From contig NW_020312828.1 of NCBI RefSeq assembly GCF_003265705.1, positions 52,439,627-52,503,626 of the forward strand: DNA of 64,000 nt. Reading direction: 5' to 3'. The notes below the pieces were generated by a model. The model was given only the letters and a program-made list of their open reading frames with translations. It made no database searches and was not told the DNA's origin. Position 1 is the stretch's first letter; every line of letters begins with the position of its first letter. The stretch is from Callorhinus ursinus. Lineage: Eukaryota > Chordata > Mammalia > Carnivora > Otariidae. Positions 11,891 to 21,941 of this stretch are shown piece by piece. The translations under genes were made by a program, and so were the position numbers.

Positions 11891-12659
11891 TCCAAAATCT
11901 TTGGGATGCAGCAAAAGCTGTTCTAAGAGGAAAGTTTATAGCAACACAGGCTTACCTCAGGAAGCAAGAAAAATCTCAAATAAACCACCTAACCTTACAC
12001 CTAAAAGAGCTAGATAAAGGACAAAAACCCAAACCCAGCAAAAGGAAGGAAATAATGAAGATGAGAGCAGAGAGAAATGATATAGAAAATTAAAAAAACA
12101 AACAAACAATGACAATAGAACAGATCAATGAAACCAGGAGCTGGTTCTGTGAAAAGATCAACAAAATTGATAAAACTCTAGAAAGACTCAAAAAAGAGAG
12201 AGAGGACCCCCCAAAACAAAATTACTAATGAAAGAAAATAAATGACACCACAGAAATACAAATTGTAACAGAATATTATAAAAACCTATATGCCAACAAA
12301 TTGGAAAACTTAGAAGAAATGGATAAATTCCTAGAAACATATAACCTACCAAAACTAAAGCAAGAAGAAATAGAAAATTTGAACAGACTAATAACCACCA
12401 ATGAAAATGAATCAGTAATCAAAACCTCCTAATCATCAAAAGTCCAGGATCAGACAGCTCCACAGGTGAATTCTACTAAACATTTAAGGAAGAGTTAATG
12501 CCCATTCTTCTCAAACTATTCCAAAAAATACATGAGGAAGGAAAACTTCCTAATTCATTCTATGAGGCTAGTATACCAACACCAGGTAAAGATAGCACAA
12601 AAAATATCTCTCATGAACATAGATGCAAAAAATCCTCAAGAAAATATTAACAACATGAA

Positions 12660-13190
12660 TCCAACAACATAGTTAAAAAATCATACACCATGATGAAGTA
12701 GGATTTATTCCTAGGATGCAAGAGTGGTTCAATATTCACAAAACAATCAATGTGATATTAATATCAATAAGAGAAAGAATAAAAACCATATGATCATTTC
12801 AATAGATGCAGAAAAAGCATTTGACAAAGTACAACATCCATTCATTCATGATAAAAAAAAAAAAAACCCTCTGCAAAGTAGGTCTACAGGGAACATATCC
12901 CAACATAATAAAGTCCTTATATGAAAAACCCACAGCCAACATCATACTAACTGGTGAAAAACTGAGAGCTTTTCCCCTTAGGTCAGGAACAAGACAAGGA
13001 TGTCCACTCTCACCATTTTTATTCAATATAGTACAGGAAGTCCTAGCCACAGCAATTAGACAACATAAAGAAATAAAAGGCATTCAAATTGCTAAGGAAG
13101 AAGTAAAACTCTCACTATATGCAGATGACACGGTATTAGATATCGAAAACTCTAAAGACTCCCCCAAAAAACTAGAACTGTTAAATTAAT
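12660..13190 (+). pseudogene. L1 ORF2 reverse transcriptase core remnant
   Basis: RT palm region of the same L1. The 127-codon frame at 12806-13189 contains [13 protein letters not shown] followed by the catalytic YADD box at 13118-13129. The overlapping frame 12724-12924 carries the preceding [15 protein letters not shown] block, so a frameshift near the A-run at 12851-12863 splits the domain. Sequence upstream (12590-12620) looks internally deleted relative to usual L1. Confidence 0.92.
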
Positions 13191-13420
13191 TCAGTAAAGT
13201 TGCAGGATATAAAATCAAGGTATACAAATCTATTGCATTCCTATACACTAATAATGAACCAGCAGAAAGTGAAATTAAGAAAATAATTCCCCCCAAAATG
13301 AAAACAATTCCATTTAAAATTGCACCAAAAAGAATAAAATATCTGAATAAACCTAACCAAAGAGGTGAAAGACCTGTACTCTGAAAACTATAAAACACTG
13401 ATGAAAGAAATTCAAGATGC

Positions 13421-13442
13421 AAAAAAAAAAAAAAAAAAAAAA
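13421..13442 (+). repeat. poly(A) run of 22 inside L1 ORF2
   Basis: A homopolymer expansion at an A-rich spot of ORF2 where most L1 copies have a short AAAGAAATGGAAAAA-like sequence. Likely replication slippage. Confidence 0.9.
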
Positions 13443-14368
13443 CCTGGGAAGATATTCCATACTCATGGATTGGAAGAACAAATATTGTTAAAATATCTGT
13501 ATTACCCAAAGCAATCTACACATTTAATGCAATTCCTATCAAAATACCACCAGAATTTTTCACAGAGCTCAAACAAACCTAAAATTTGTATGGAACCACA
13601 AAGGACCCCAAGTAACCAAAGCAATCTTGAAAAAGGAAAGCAAAGCTGGAGGCATCACAAATCCTAACTTCAAGTTACATTTCAAAGCTGTGGTAATTAA
13701 AATAGAATGGTGCTGGCATAAAAATAAACACATAGATGAGTGGAATAGAAGAGAAAACCTAGAAATAAACCCACAGTTATATAGTCAATTAATCTTCGAC
13801 AAAGGAGGCATGAATATACAATGGGAAAAAGTCTCTTCAACAAATGGTGTTGGCAAAACTGGACAGCCACATGCAAAAGAATGAAACTGGACCACTTTCA
13901 CCATCCACAAAAATAAACTCAAACTGGATTAAAGACCTAAATGTGAGACCTGAAACCATAAAAATCTTAGAAGAGAGCACAGGCAGTAATCTCTTTGACA
14001 TTGGCCGTAGCAACACTTTTCTAGACAGGTCTCCTGAGACAAGGGAAATAAAAGCAAAAGTAAACTGTTGGGACTATATCAAAATAAAAAGTTTCTGCAC
14101 AGAGAAGGAAATAATCAACTAAAAGGCAACCTATTGAATGGGAGAAAATATTTGCAAATGACATATCCAATAAAGGGTTAGGTATTCAAAATATATAAGG
14201 AAATTATAAAACTCAATATCCAAAAAACAAATAATCCAATTAAGAAATGGGTAGAGGAACTTAACAGATGTTTTTCCAAAGAAGACATATAAATAGCTAA
14301 TAGGTACTTTAAAAGATGCTCAACATCACTCAGCATCAGGGAAATGCAAACCAAAACCACAATGAGAT

Positions 14369-14558
14369 GGGTGCCTGGGTGGCTCAGTTGGTTAAGCGAC
14401 TGCCTTCAGCTCAGGTCATGATCCTGGAGTCCCGGGATCGAGTCCCACATCGGGCTCCCTGCTCAGCGGGGAGTCTGCTTCTCCCTCTGACCCTCTTCCC
14501 TCTCGTGCTACCTCTCATTCTCTCTCTCGCAAATAAATAAATAAAATCTTTAAAAAAA
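14369..14558 (+). mobile_element. Can-SINE nested in the L1
   Basis: Plus-strand tRNA-derived SINE beginning GGGTGCCTGGGTGGCTCAGT, with an A-box-like TGGCTCAGTTGG near 14380, and ending in AAATAAATAAATAAAATCTT plus poly(A). The TSD AAAACCACAATGAGAT is exact at 14353-14368 and 14559-14574 and is itself L1 ORF2 sequence, proving that the SINE is younger than the L1. It carries the GACCCTCTTCCCTCT subtype marker. Confidence 0.98.
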
Positions 14559-14911
14559 AAAACCACAATGAGATATCACCCCACACCTGTCAGATTGGCT
14601 AAAATCAAAAACACAAGAAATAGCAAGTGATGACAAGGATGTGGAGAACCCTCATGCACTGTTGGAGGGAATGCAAACTGGTGCAGCCACTGTGGAAAGC
14701 ATTATGGAGGTTCTTAAAAAAATTAAAAATAAAACTACCCTATGATGTAGGAATCACACTCCTGGGTATTTACCCCCCCAAATACAAAAAAATACTAACT
14801 CAAAGAGATACATGCACCCCTATGTTTGTTGCAGCATTATTTACAGTAGACAAACTATGGAAGCAGCCCAAGTGTGTCCATCAATAGAGGAATGGATAAA
14901 GAAGATGTGGG

Positions 14912-14913
<2 letters not shown>

Positions 14914-14989
<76 letters not shown>
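14914..14989. repeat. (GT)n(TA)n compound microsatellite
   Basis: About 17 GT units pass directly into about 21 TA units. It lies exactly where L1 elements normally read GATGTGGTATATATATAC, so it was seeded by the L1 itself. Confidence 0.97.
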
Positions 14990-14992
<3 letters not shown>

Positions 14993-15241
14993 CATTATTC
15001 ACCCATCAAAAAGAATGAAATCTTGCCATTTGCAACAACGTGGATGGAGCTAGAGAATATAATGCTAAGTGAAATAAGCCAGTCAGACAAAGACAAATAC
15101 TATATGATCTCATTCATATGTGGAATTTAAGACACAAAACAAATGAGCAAAGGGAAAAAAGAGAGGTGGGGGACAGAGAAAGACCAAGAAACAGACTCTT
15201 ATATAGAGAACAAACTCATGATTACCAGAAGGGAGGTAGGT

Positions 15242-15266
15242 GGGGTGGGGGGAATAGAGGGTGGGG
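15242..15266 (+). other. G-quadruplex motif in L1 3' UTR
   Basis: Four G tracts (4, 6, 3 and 4 G) with loops of 1, 6 and 1 bases meet the standard G4 pattern. G-rich polypurine tracts in the 3' UTR are a known feature of mammalian L1. Confidence 0.75.
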
Positions 15267-15345
15267 ATTAAAAAATACACTTACCATGATGAAAATAATT
15301 AAATTAAACAATGATTATGAAAAAACTGCATAGCATGCAAACTGC

Positions 15346-15777
15346 TGTAAGTTGAAGTGCTATACATACAGGGTTACCTACATGTCATGTTATGAATTAC
15401 TTTATAAACTAGCTCTAAATACAGATGATAAAGTATAGGAAAAAAAGGAAGGAAGAATAGGAAGAAACAAAGGGAAGGACACACAAACTGGAGGGTATTT
15501 AGTGTTAGGCTAAAGGGAATCTGAATTTCATCCCACTGAGAAAGGGAAAATCTGAGAATACAGGCTTTCAAATCTGACTTTGGATCCTCACTAAATGGCA
15601 AAATTTTAAAAAGTCTGTTATAACAACCGAGAAGTTATTTCCAAGCTATTGATACATGATTTGTGAGTTAGTGCATCATGGGGAAAAAAAAAGTATTTCT
15701 AAGATTTTTGAATTTAGAGTTTAGGAAATTTCCAGTCTTAAAGTACCTATTCTCCAATGTTCCAAAAGATCAATTAC
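15346..15777. other. Non-coding DNA
   Basis: AT-rich, purine-rich on the plus strand at 15436-15480. No gene seen. Confidence 0.4.
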
Positions 15778-15918
15778 AATTTCCCTCCTCCCTCCCTTCC
15801 TCCCTTCCTCCCTCTCTCCCCCTCTTCCTTCCTTCTTTTGTTCCTTCGTTCCTTCCTTCCCTGCCTCTGTCCTTCCACCCTCCCTTCTTCCTCTCCTTCC
15901 TTTCTCTTTTCCTTTCTT
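15778..15918. repeat. CCTT/CCCT pyrimidine tract
   Basis: About 140 bp almost entirely C and T, built from imperfect CTTCC and CCTCCC units. Three open frames across it (two plus, one minus) are low-complexity artefacts rich in Ser, Pro, Leu or Arg, Glu, Gly. Confidence 0.95.
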
Positions 15919-16547
15919 ATGTTTAACCTACAGCACTCAGTTTCAAAGCACAGCTTATCACTGACCACACAAATTCTTATAAGCAGGGCTCATTTTTAGT
16001 TGGGTAATGAAGTGTAAGGATGAAGCTTAAATGATGCAATATACCCGATGTCTAGCCTTACATAAATAAATAAAGGAGCATTTGTTTCATTTCACTTCAA
16101 TACACACTTTTGCAAGGGAATGTTCTATTTCTTTTGGCACACACAAAAAATTCTAAGTATACATCAACATCTTTCTAATGTCGAAATATAGCTTTTGTTT
16201 GTCGTTTACTCCAAAATAACTATATAATAAACATACTGGAAATTTTTGGGTGCCTTGTTCAGAAGTGAACAGGCTCAATTTCCTCACCAGATGTCTCAGG
16301 ACATTGGCATAAGCACAGCAGGAAATTTACAAACTCCCAGTCATAATCCCATCTGGATGAATGTGCTCTGTGTGCTAGCCAGGTCAGCCCTCACCTGCAG
16401 GTACTGAAACTTAATCCATCTAGGGACTTCCTAAAGATACCAATCCATTGGAGGACAAATTGGACTGCTACTCAGGGGGACTATCTTAGGTATTTTGGTC
16501 TTTGGAGAAGTGGGAAAAAGGAAGATGTGAGGGAAGAAACTAGTATT
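15919..16547. other. Non-coding DNA
   Basis: No gene or nameable repeat; a moderately GC-rich block lies at 16260-16440. Confidence 0.4.
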
Positions 16548-16775
16548 TTTAAGCACTGATCATGAAAGCAGGGACAAAGCTAGGTTTCACCAATTTAATC
16601 CATTTACTCTTCAGAGCATGCCCCATGATGTAAGTGTTGTTCAACCTGTTTCCACAGTAGGAAACCGAAGCTCACATGTGTGAAAGCCAATGTTACATAA
16701 CACGTGGTGGAGGTAAGATTTGAACCTGAAAAATCCTGACTCAAAGTTCAAAGCTTTCAATTACACAATCTTGTC
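16548..16775 (-). mobile_element. MIR SINE, minus strand
   Basis: Nearly full length: TTTAAGCACTGATCATGAAA, TTTAATCCATTTACTCTTCA, GTTTCCACAGTAGGAAACCG, AGATTTGAACCTGAAAAATC and TTCAATTACACAATCTTGTC follow the MIR reverse complement. Confidence 0.7.
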
Positions 16776-17869
16776 GAGAATATAAAAAGTGAAGTGGATT
16801 TCACCGAAGAAAAGATGACCCAAAGATTAATATTTGTAAACCCAAATTAATCTTTTTGTTAATATTTTTGTTAAATTAACTTAATCCTTAAACGGCATAT
16901 CCATCCAAAACAAGCGTTGATGTTGTTCTTTTTAAAAATCACATCTGTTGCCAAAATTGACTCTTTTACATTGGTATATACTGCTACTTAAGACGTCCCA
17001 ACTGACCCAGGAGCCTGGCCAAGTGGGTAATTGAGAAATTACCCACTGGACTTGTAACGGTAACTAGTCAATCTCAATAATTTGCACTATAAAATATGAC
17101 TTTTCCATATGAAGTCTGACACTGAATTGAGACAGATTCACTACTCAAGTAAATCAGACTTTATAGGGCTTAAACACCCTTGAATTTTTTTAGTTTAAAA
17201 AATAACGGAAGGAAGTGCTACTTACTTTTGTTTCTGTTGCTGTCATTTTCATTATTGTTATTTTAGGAACTACTTATTTTAACCTGCAACTTCCTCTAAA
17301 AACGACTATTTACATGTTTTGAAAAGAAAGTATGTGGTAAGGAAAACGCAGCTGAAAATTTTACCAAACTTAAATATCCAGTGAATATCATATGTATAGT
17401 ATAAAGCAAACTGCAGATGCCACTGATATTAGTTATCCTAAGAGAAAAAGGTGTGTGTGTGTTCACATGTATGTAAATATGTATACACATGTATGTGTAC
17501 ATCTAAACTGCATACATATATATATTAATTCATCCAAGGCCATCTGTAATTATAGAAATTTTTCATATTTTTGTTAAATTTTCCATTTTTACAAACCCTT
17601 GTAACTTTTTATTTTAATTATAAAAACAATGTTATAAATATTGAGGTCAACGTGTACTTAGGGATGAGGGATGGGAGTGATCCACTGTGAGAACAATGGT
17701 ATTTGATCACTGACATTGTTTAAAATTGCTATTGCCTGATGATGGCAAAATGCAGACCAACTTTTTAGTTGGTTTTCTTATTAATTTTAAATTACCTACT
17801 AAAAGACACCTGGAGTAAACCACCTCAACTGACTTGCTGTGGTACTCCACTGACTGAGGGCCTTCTAGG
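16776..17869. other. AT-rich non-coding DNA with a small hairpin
   Basis: Holds the perfect inverted repeat at 17022-17047 and a GTGTGT/GTATACACATG low-complexity stretch at 17450-17525. No gene seen. Confidence 0.45.
17019..17049. other. Perfect 11-bp inverted repeat (hairpin)
   Basis: AGTGGGTAATT (17022-17032) and AATTACCCACT (17037-17047) are exact complements around a GAGA loop. A further CC/GG pair extends the stem past one bulged A. Too short for a microRNA precursor. Confidence 0.8.
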
Positions 17870-18030
17870 TGAAAATCATCTTGTTTAAATGTCTTGTTTC
17901 CTCATCTTTAAAGTGAAACCAGACATGCTTACTGCATAAGCCTGACATGAAAATTAAACCAATTACATTTGGAAAGTGCTTAGAAGAGTGATCTGCATAG
18001 ACTAAGCATTATAGCCTGTTTGCTGAAATA
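17870..18030 (+). mobile_element. MIR SINE, plus strand
   Basis: TGTCTTGTTTCCTCATCTTT, AAAGTGAAACCAGACATGCT, ATGAAAATTAAACCAATTAC and TTGGAAAGTGCTTAGAAGAG follow the MIR core to its 3' end. Confidence 0.6.
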
Positions 18031-18064
18031 AATAAATGTTTATGAAAAGCTTGAGTTATGAGTT

Positions 18065-18195
18065 TGCCAATTTTATAAATTAGGAAACTGAGTCTCAGAG
18101 GGAGTTAAAAATTTATTTAATGTCAAAGTGGTGAAATCATGGTTTAAATTCAGGTCTACTGATACTAGACCCATACCTACTCTACCTTGTCCACA
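18065..18195 (-). mobile_element. MIR SINE fragment, minus strand
   Basis: CCAATTTTATAAATTAGGAA, ACTGAGTCTCAGAGGGAGTT, TTAAATTCAGGTCTACTGAT and CCATACCTACTCTACCTT fit the MIR core and head in reverse. It lies close to an oppositely oriented MIR. Confidence 0.6.
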
Positions 18196-18322
18196 CACAA
18201 CAGGAGTTTGTTACTCATGCTTCTACCACCAGATCAGTTCTTTAACTTATCACTGAGTATTGCAGATATTTCCATATTTTGCCTATTGACTTCCCAAATT
18301 ATTAATTTGAATGCATATTTTT

Positions 18323-18512
18323 TTTAAAGATTTTATTTATTTATTTGAGAGAGAGAGAATGAGAGATAGAGAGCATGAGAGGGAAGAGGGTCAGAGGGAG
18401 AAGCAGACTCTCCGCCGAGCAGGGAGCCCGACGCGGGACTCGATCCCGGGACTCCAGGATCATGACCTGAGCCGAAGGCAGCCGCCTAACCAACTGAGCC
18501 ACCCAGGCGCCC
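18323..18512 (-). mobile_element. Can-SINE, minus strand
   Basis: Exact 16-bp TSD TTGAATGCATATTTTT at 18307-18322 and 18513-18528. The body is well conserved, including CpGs (GACGCGGGACTCGATCCCGG). Retained CpG sites suggest one of the youngest SINEs in the window. The 74-codon frame crossing it is incidental. Confidence 0.97.
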
Positions 18513-18528
18513 TTGAATGCATATTTTT

Positions 18529-19119
18529 AATCTAAAGTTTCATGTTATTGCAGGAATAGGTGCGTTGAGGTATGATAAGGTAAAAGTTGATACTTATTAA
18601 GGAAAAGTAAATTTTACTCAACCTTTTAAGCTACTAAAAGCATGAAAACTAGGTTGTTATTGTTATTTTAAGAAAAAGAACATTTTGTATTGAAAAAGTG
18701 TGCCTTTCCAAGAAACCACTAACCAGATGTTGGGGTCTTGAGATATCCCAAAGGGAAACTGGTAAAAAAATGATGAAAGAACTACTTGAACACAAAAATC
18801 TAAGAAAATACATATTTTATAACTATGAATATTGTTTGCAAAAATTTAGCAAATGTGCTTTATCATCAAATATCAGAACCCTGGAATATCCTAGTTTTGG
18901 AAATATGGTTTAAAAGAGAAGGAAAACACAAATAGCCAAGAAAAATTACTAGGACAATGTTAATGCAATAATTAGGTGGAATATAGAGAGGGAATGCCAG
19001 ATATCTAAAGTCTATTAGACACATGTGACAGGGACTTAAAATCTGTATGTAGTAATGAAGTGTTCAGTCTGATTCTGTTTGAAAAAGCAGCATTTAAAGG
19101 CTATATGATATATTCATCA
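18529..19119. other. AT-rich non-coding DNA
   Basis: One 71-codon frame at 18698-18913 without a recognised domain. No repeat named. Confidence 0.4.
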
Positions 19120-19190
19120 GCCAGTTATTTGTCATCAAATGTTTACTGAGTGTTTACTATGTGCAGAGTACTTTACTATACACATATACA
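19120..19190 (-). mobile_element. L2 or MIR 3' end, minus strand
   Basis: AAATGTTTACTGAGTGTTTA and CTATGTGCAGAGTACTTTAC match the shared tail motif of L2/MIR in reverse complement. Too short to separate the families. Confidence 0.5.
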
Positions 19191-19372
19191 CATATGTATT
19201 TATTATGCATGTAAGAGAGAATACATACACATACACACACTAGAAACTAGATGCCATTTTAACTGTTCTGATTTTTTCACTCAATTTACTATTTCATTTC
19301 TTAAAGTGATTGTTTTTTGTTTTTTATTTTCTTTTGTTTGCTGTACATTAGATTTCCAGAACTTATTTGGTA

Positions 19373-19374
<2 letters not shown>

Positions 19375-19402
<28 letters not shown>
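19375..19402. repeat. (TG)n microsatellite
   Basis: Fourteen uninterrupted TG units. Confidence 0.97.
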
Positions 19403-19409
<7 letters not shown>

Positions 19410-21933
19410 GTAATTTCTTAAATAGGTGATATAAATACAGTCAGTATGAGTTCATGCTCTATGAACTGTAGCTCCCATTATTAAGGAGATTATTTTTTTA
19501 ACCAACTCATCTGGTGGCATGTCAATCCTTTCTCATTTTATCAAACAGAAAATGTATCTCAAAAATAGATCATTATTCTGAGAGAAAAATCTTTTCCACC
19601 CTATATTTCACCCAGCTTATCTATATATCTTCTCTACTAACCTGGGGCAGAGCCAGAGTGCCTAAAAATGAGTTTTACTCACCATGGTGATCACTGTGTA
19701 AGGCAGAGTGCCCTAATGGACTCCATCATTCACTCATTCATGTTTAATGGGTTTTGCTTATGTGTATATTGGTTTAATACTTTGTCATTGGCAAAAGAAA
19801 AGCAAGTTGGGAAGTGTATTAAGTGCTCTTCCAGATGGATTTCGCTAATTCTTGGGAAGGCCTGAAGTTTAGATAAGTGGAGACTGTAGAAAAGTTGGAT
19901 TCTTCCTGTTCCTAGTTTCCTTAGTGTTTTAATTTCATCTCCTAGTGGGCAGCTTTTTGTTTTATGTCACTGGGCAGATGGCCATTGGCTCTCTTTTCTG
20001 GTTTTATTGGAAGTTTCTTCAAATGGCTGTGGTAAATTTCAATGAACTTTTTTTATCATGCTCATTTCATTTAATTTGCTGGTTGGGGAGTTCCAAGTCA
20101 AACAGAAATTTCAGGCAAAATGCTAAAAGGGAAAAACCTGAATCCAAATCAGCAGGACTTAAAAGCAACACTGTGTGTGCCGGGAACTTGCCCAGAGATC
20201 AACCCAGTTGGATAGTGATAGGCAGCTGTGACATTACCTGTCAATGTTTGCTTCTCCAGAGGTTCCCAAGAACCACTTCATGCTTACTGAAGCTCTACTT
20301 CATAGCTTGGAGCCTGAGTAATTGGATATCTTTGAAAGAGAAGATTAGGTGCCCTCATGAAGGCACCTTGCTGGGTCTTGGCAGAAATGTGAGGGCAGCC
20401 CTGAAGAGGAATTACACTCACGAAGTCCCCTGAATTCTCTCTTTGTGAAACCCCATCCCCTTTGTTGCTTGCTTCTGGCAAACTGAGAACATCCTGAGAA
20501 TGGGTCAAGGATCTTTCTAAGGAATCCCTGCCAGCAAGATTGAAATCACATTTCCAAAAGCAAATGGTAGCATTTTTCAACATCAGACGGGGGACGTTAT
20601 GACAACTGGCTACAGACACTGTGAGCATGACAGGAATAGGAGATGGGAGGTACTTGTCCAAAAGAAAAAATATGTCCTACAGGGTATTAATCTTTAAAAC
20701 CAGCAAAAGTTTCTTGGTTGATTAAAATAATGCTGCTTCTCTGCTTGTTCCACCATTTATTCATGCTCTTTTTCTGCTCTACATCTAGATGGCCAAAGAA
20801 AATTTTCTTAAGCCATAGAGGATTGACATTTAGGAGTCCTAAAGTCTGAGGGACAGACTTAATTTATCAGGGATTGTTACTCTAAATGATTGACTCCGTT
20901 ATTTATTTCTGTCTCTGTATTCTGAATTGGTCCAAACAGGTCCGTTATAATTTCAGACAAAGGAACTTAAATTTTTAATAGTATAAAATGGTAGAAATAT
21001 ATCAGTAGGCCATAAATCTAAATAAATAAAGTAAAAAGGGATTTTGACATATGCTTATAGAACATTCACTTTCCTACTGCACTTTATTATTTTCTTTCAA
21101 CAAAGTAAATTCCAAGAACACAGAATCGTTTAGTTAATTAGGAAAGGACATCCAAATCAAGCTGAAGCATGTGCAAATCCCATACCTGTTGTAAGATCTG
21201 TGATTTTCCATGAGTTGGACACTGTAGCAAGTTCCCAGTTATGCATGTCTCTACAAGGCTGTTATAGATATGCTCCCACCATGGCAGATTTCAAGCTACT
21301 AACTAATGTCACTAAACAGAGTTCAGAAAAGAATAGACTCTTGTGAGCCTGTACCAGCCAGCATCAGCACCTTATATGTAGATATACTTGGAGATAGGAG
21401 GTAACATAGAAGTCCTCTACCCTGGACCCCTAATTTTTTAAAGTAGGAAATGGGCTTCAAGGTGGAGTAATTTATGTCAAACCAAACAAGAGTGGCTAAA
21501 TTTAGAATAGATATCCTACATTATTTCCAGTTCAGGGATCTTTCTTGTATACTAAAATATCATGAATGACATCTGCTTGTGCATCTTTGTATTTCAGTCT
21601 GAACAATGATAAAAGAACAACGAGTGATTATATTTTTAAATATAGAGATAATAATAGAAGCGAATATACTGCAGGAGGCATGGGTGCTTACTAAAAACCA
21701 TCCTTACTTCTTCCCATTGTACACTCCTCCCACATCTTCTATCCATGTCGTTTGGAAATTTCTGGGTTCAAATTCATACCATACAGGAACTGATTGCTGC
21801 TCAGAGAACTAAACTCCAGACTTCTCTTTGTCTAACCACAGTACACAACCAGGAATTTTGATGTGGCATTTCTCCTATCAATATGAGGCACTTCTATTTT
21901 AGTGACAACAGACATATGACCCCTTCATACTTG
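19403..21933. other. Long repeat-poor stretch
   Basis: About 2.5 kb with no repeat I can name. At 19945-20660 GC rises and open frames of 162 codons (plus) and 125 codons (minus) overlap. Neither shows a domain, signal sequence or codon pattern that I recognise. It may be unique single-copy DNA, a lncRNA exon or an unrecognised old repeat. Confidence 0.4.
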
Positions 21934-21941
21934 ATCTAGAT

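Larger units (their letters stand above)
13365..15120 (+). pseudogene. L1 ORF2 C-terminal region remnant
   Basis: Successive frames at 13365-13667, 13627-13884, 13844-14122 and 14627-14887 retain thumb and C-terminal signatures, for example WCWHKNKHIDEWNR. They are offset by frameshifts, split by the nested SINE at 14369-14558, and interrupted by the microsatellite at 14914-14989. Not functional. Confidence 0.85.
10965..15345 (+). mobile_element. 5'-truncated L1 retrotransposon (carnivore type), dead
   Basis: A LINE-1 copy starting near the ORF1/ORF2 junction and running through all of ORF2 into a shortened 3' UTR. Endonuclease, reverse transcriptase and C-terminal regions occur in the right order but in several frames separated by stops and indels. 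A Can-SINE is nested at 14369-14558, a GT/TA microsatellite has grown at 14914-14989 and a 22-A run interrupts ORF2 at 13421-13442. The 3' UTR carries a G-rich tract at 15242-15266. The usual GAGCACTGGGTGATGTATAG-like segment appears deleted near 15290. I found no convincing TSD. Confidence 0.93.

Noticed and set aside
12806..13189. RT-like frame as a live reverse transcriptase gene
   Set aside because: It retains YADD but is only a fragment of L1 ORF2, with frameshifts on both sides.
14369..14558. tRNA gene because of A- and B-box-like motifs
   Set aside because: The motifs belong to the tRNA-derived head of a Can-SINE; no cloverleaf, and TSDs plus an A-rich tail are present.
14918..15130. 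Cys-Val/Tyr-Ile repeat frame
   Set aside because: Translation of the GT/TA microsatellite followed by L1 3' sequence.
15678..15999. Ser/Pro-rich and Arg/Glu-rich frames over the pyrimidine tract
   Set aside because: Pure translation artefacts of a low-complexity C/T repeat.
19945..20433. 162-codon open frame on the plus strand as a gene
   Set aside because: No recognisable domain, an unusual Cys/Trp-rich composition, no splice or promoter context, and a large open frame on the other strand. Consistent with chance in a 64-kb window.
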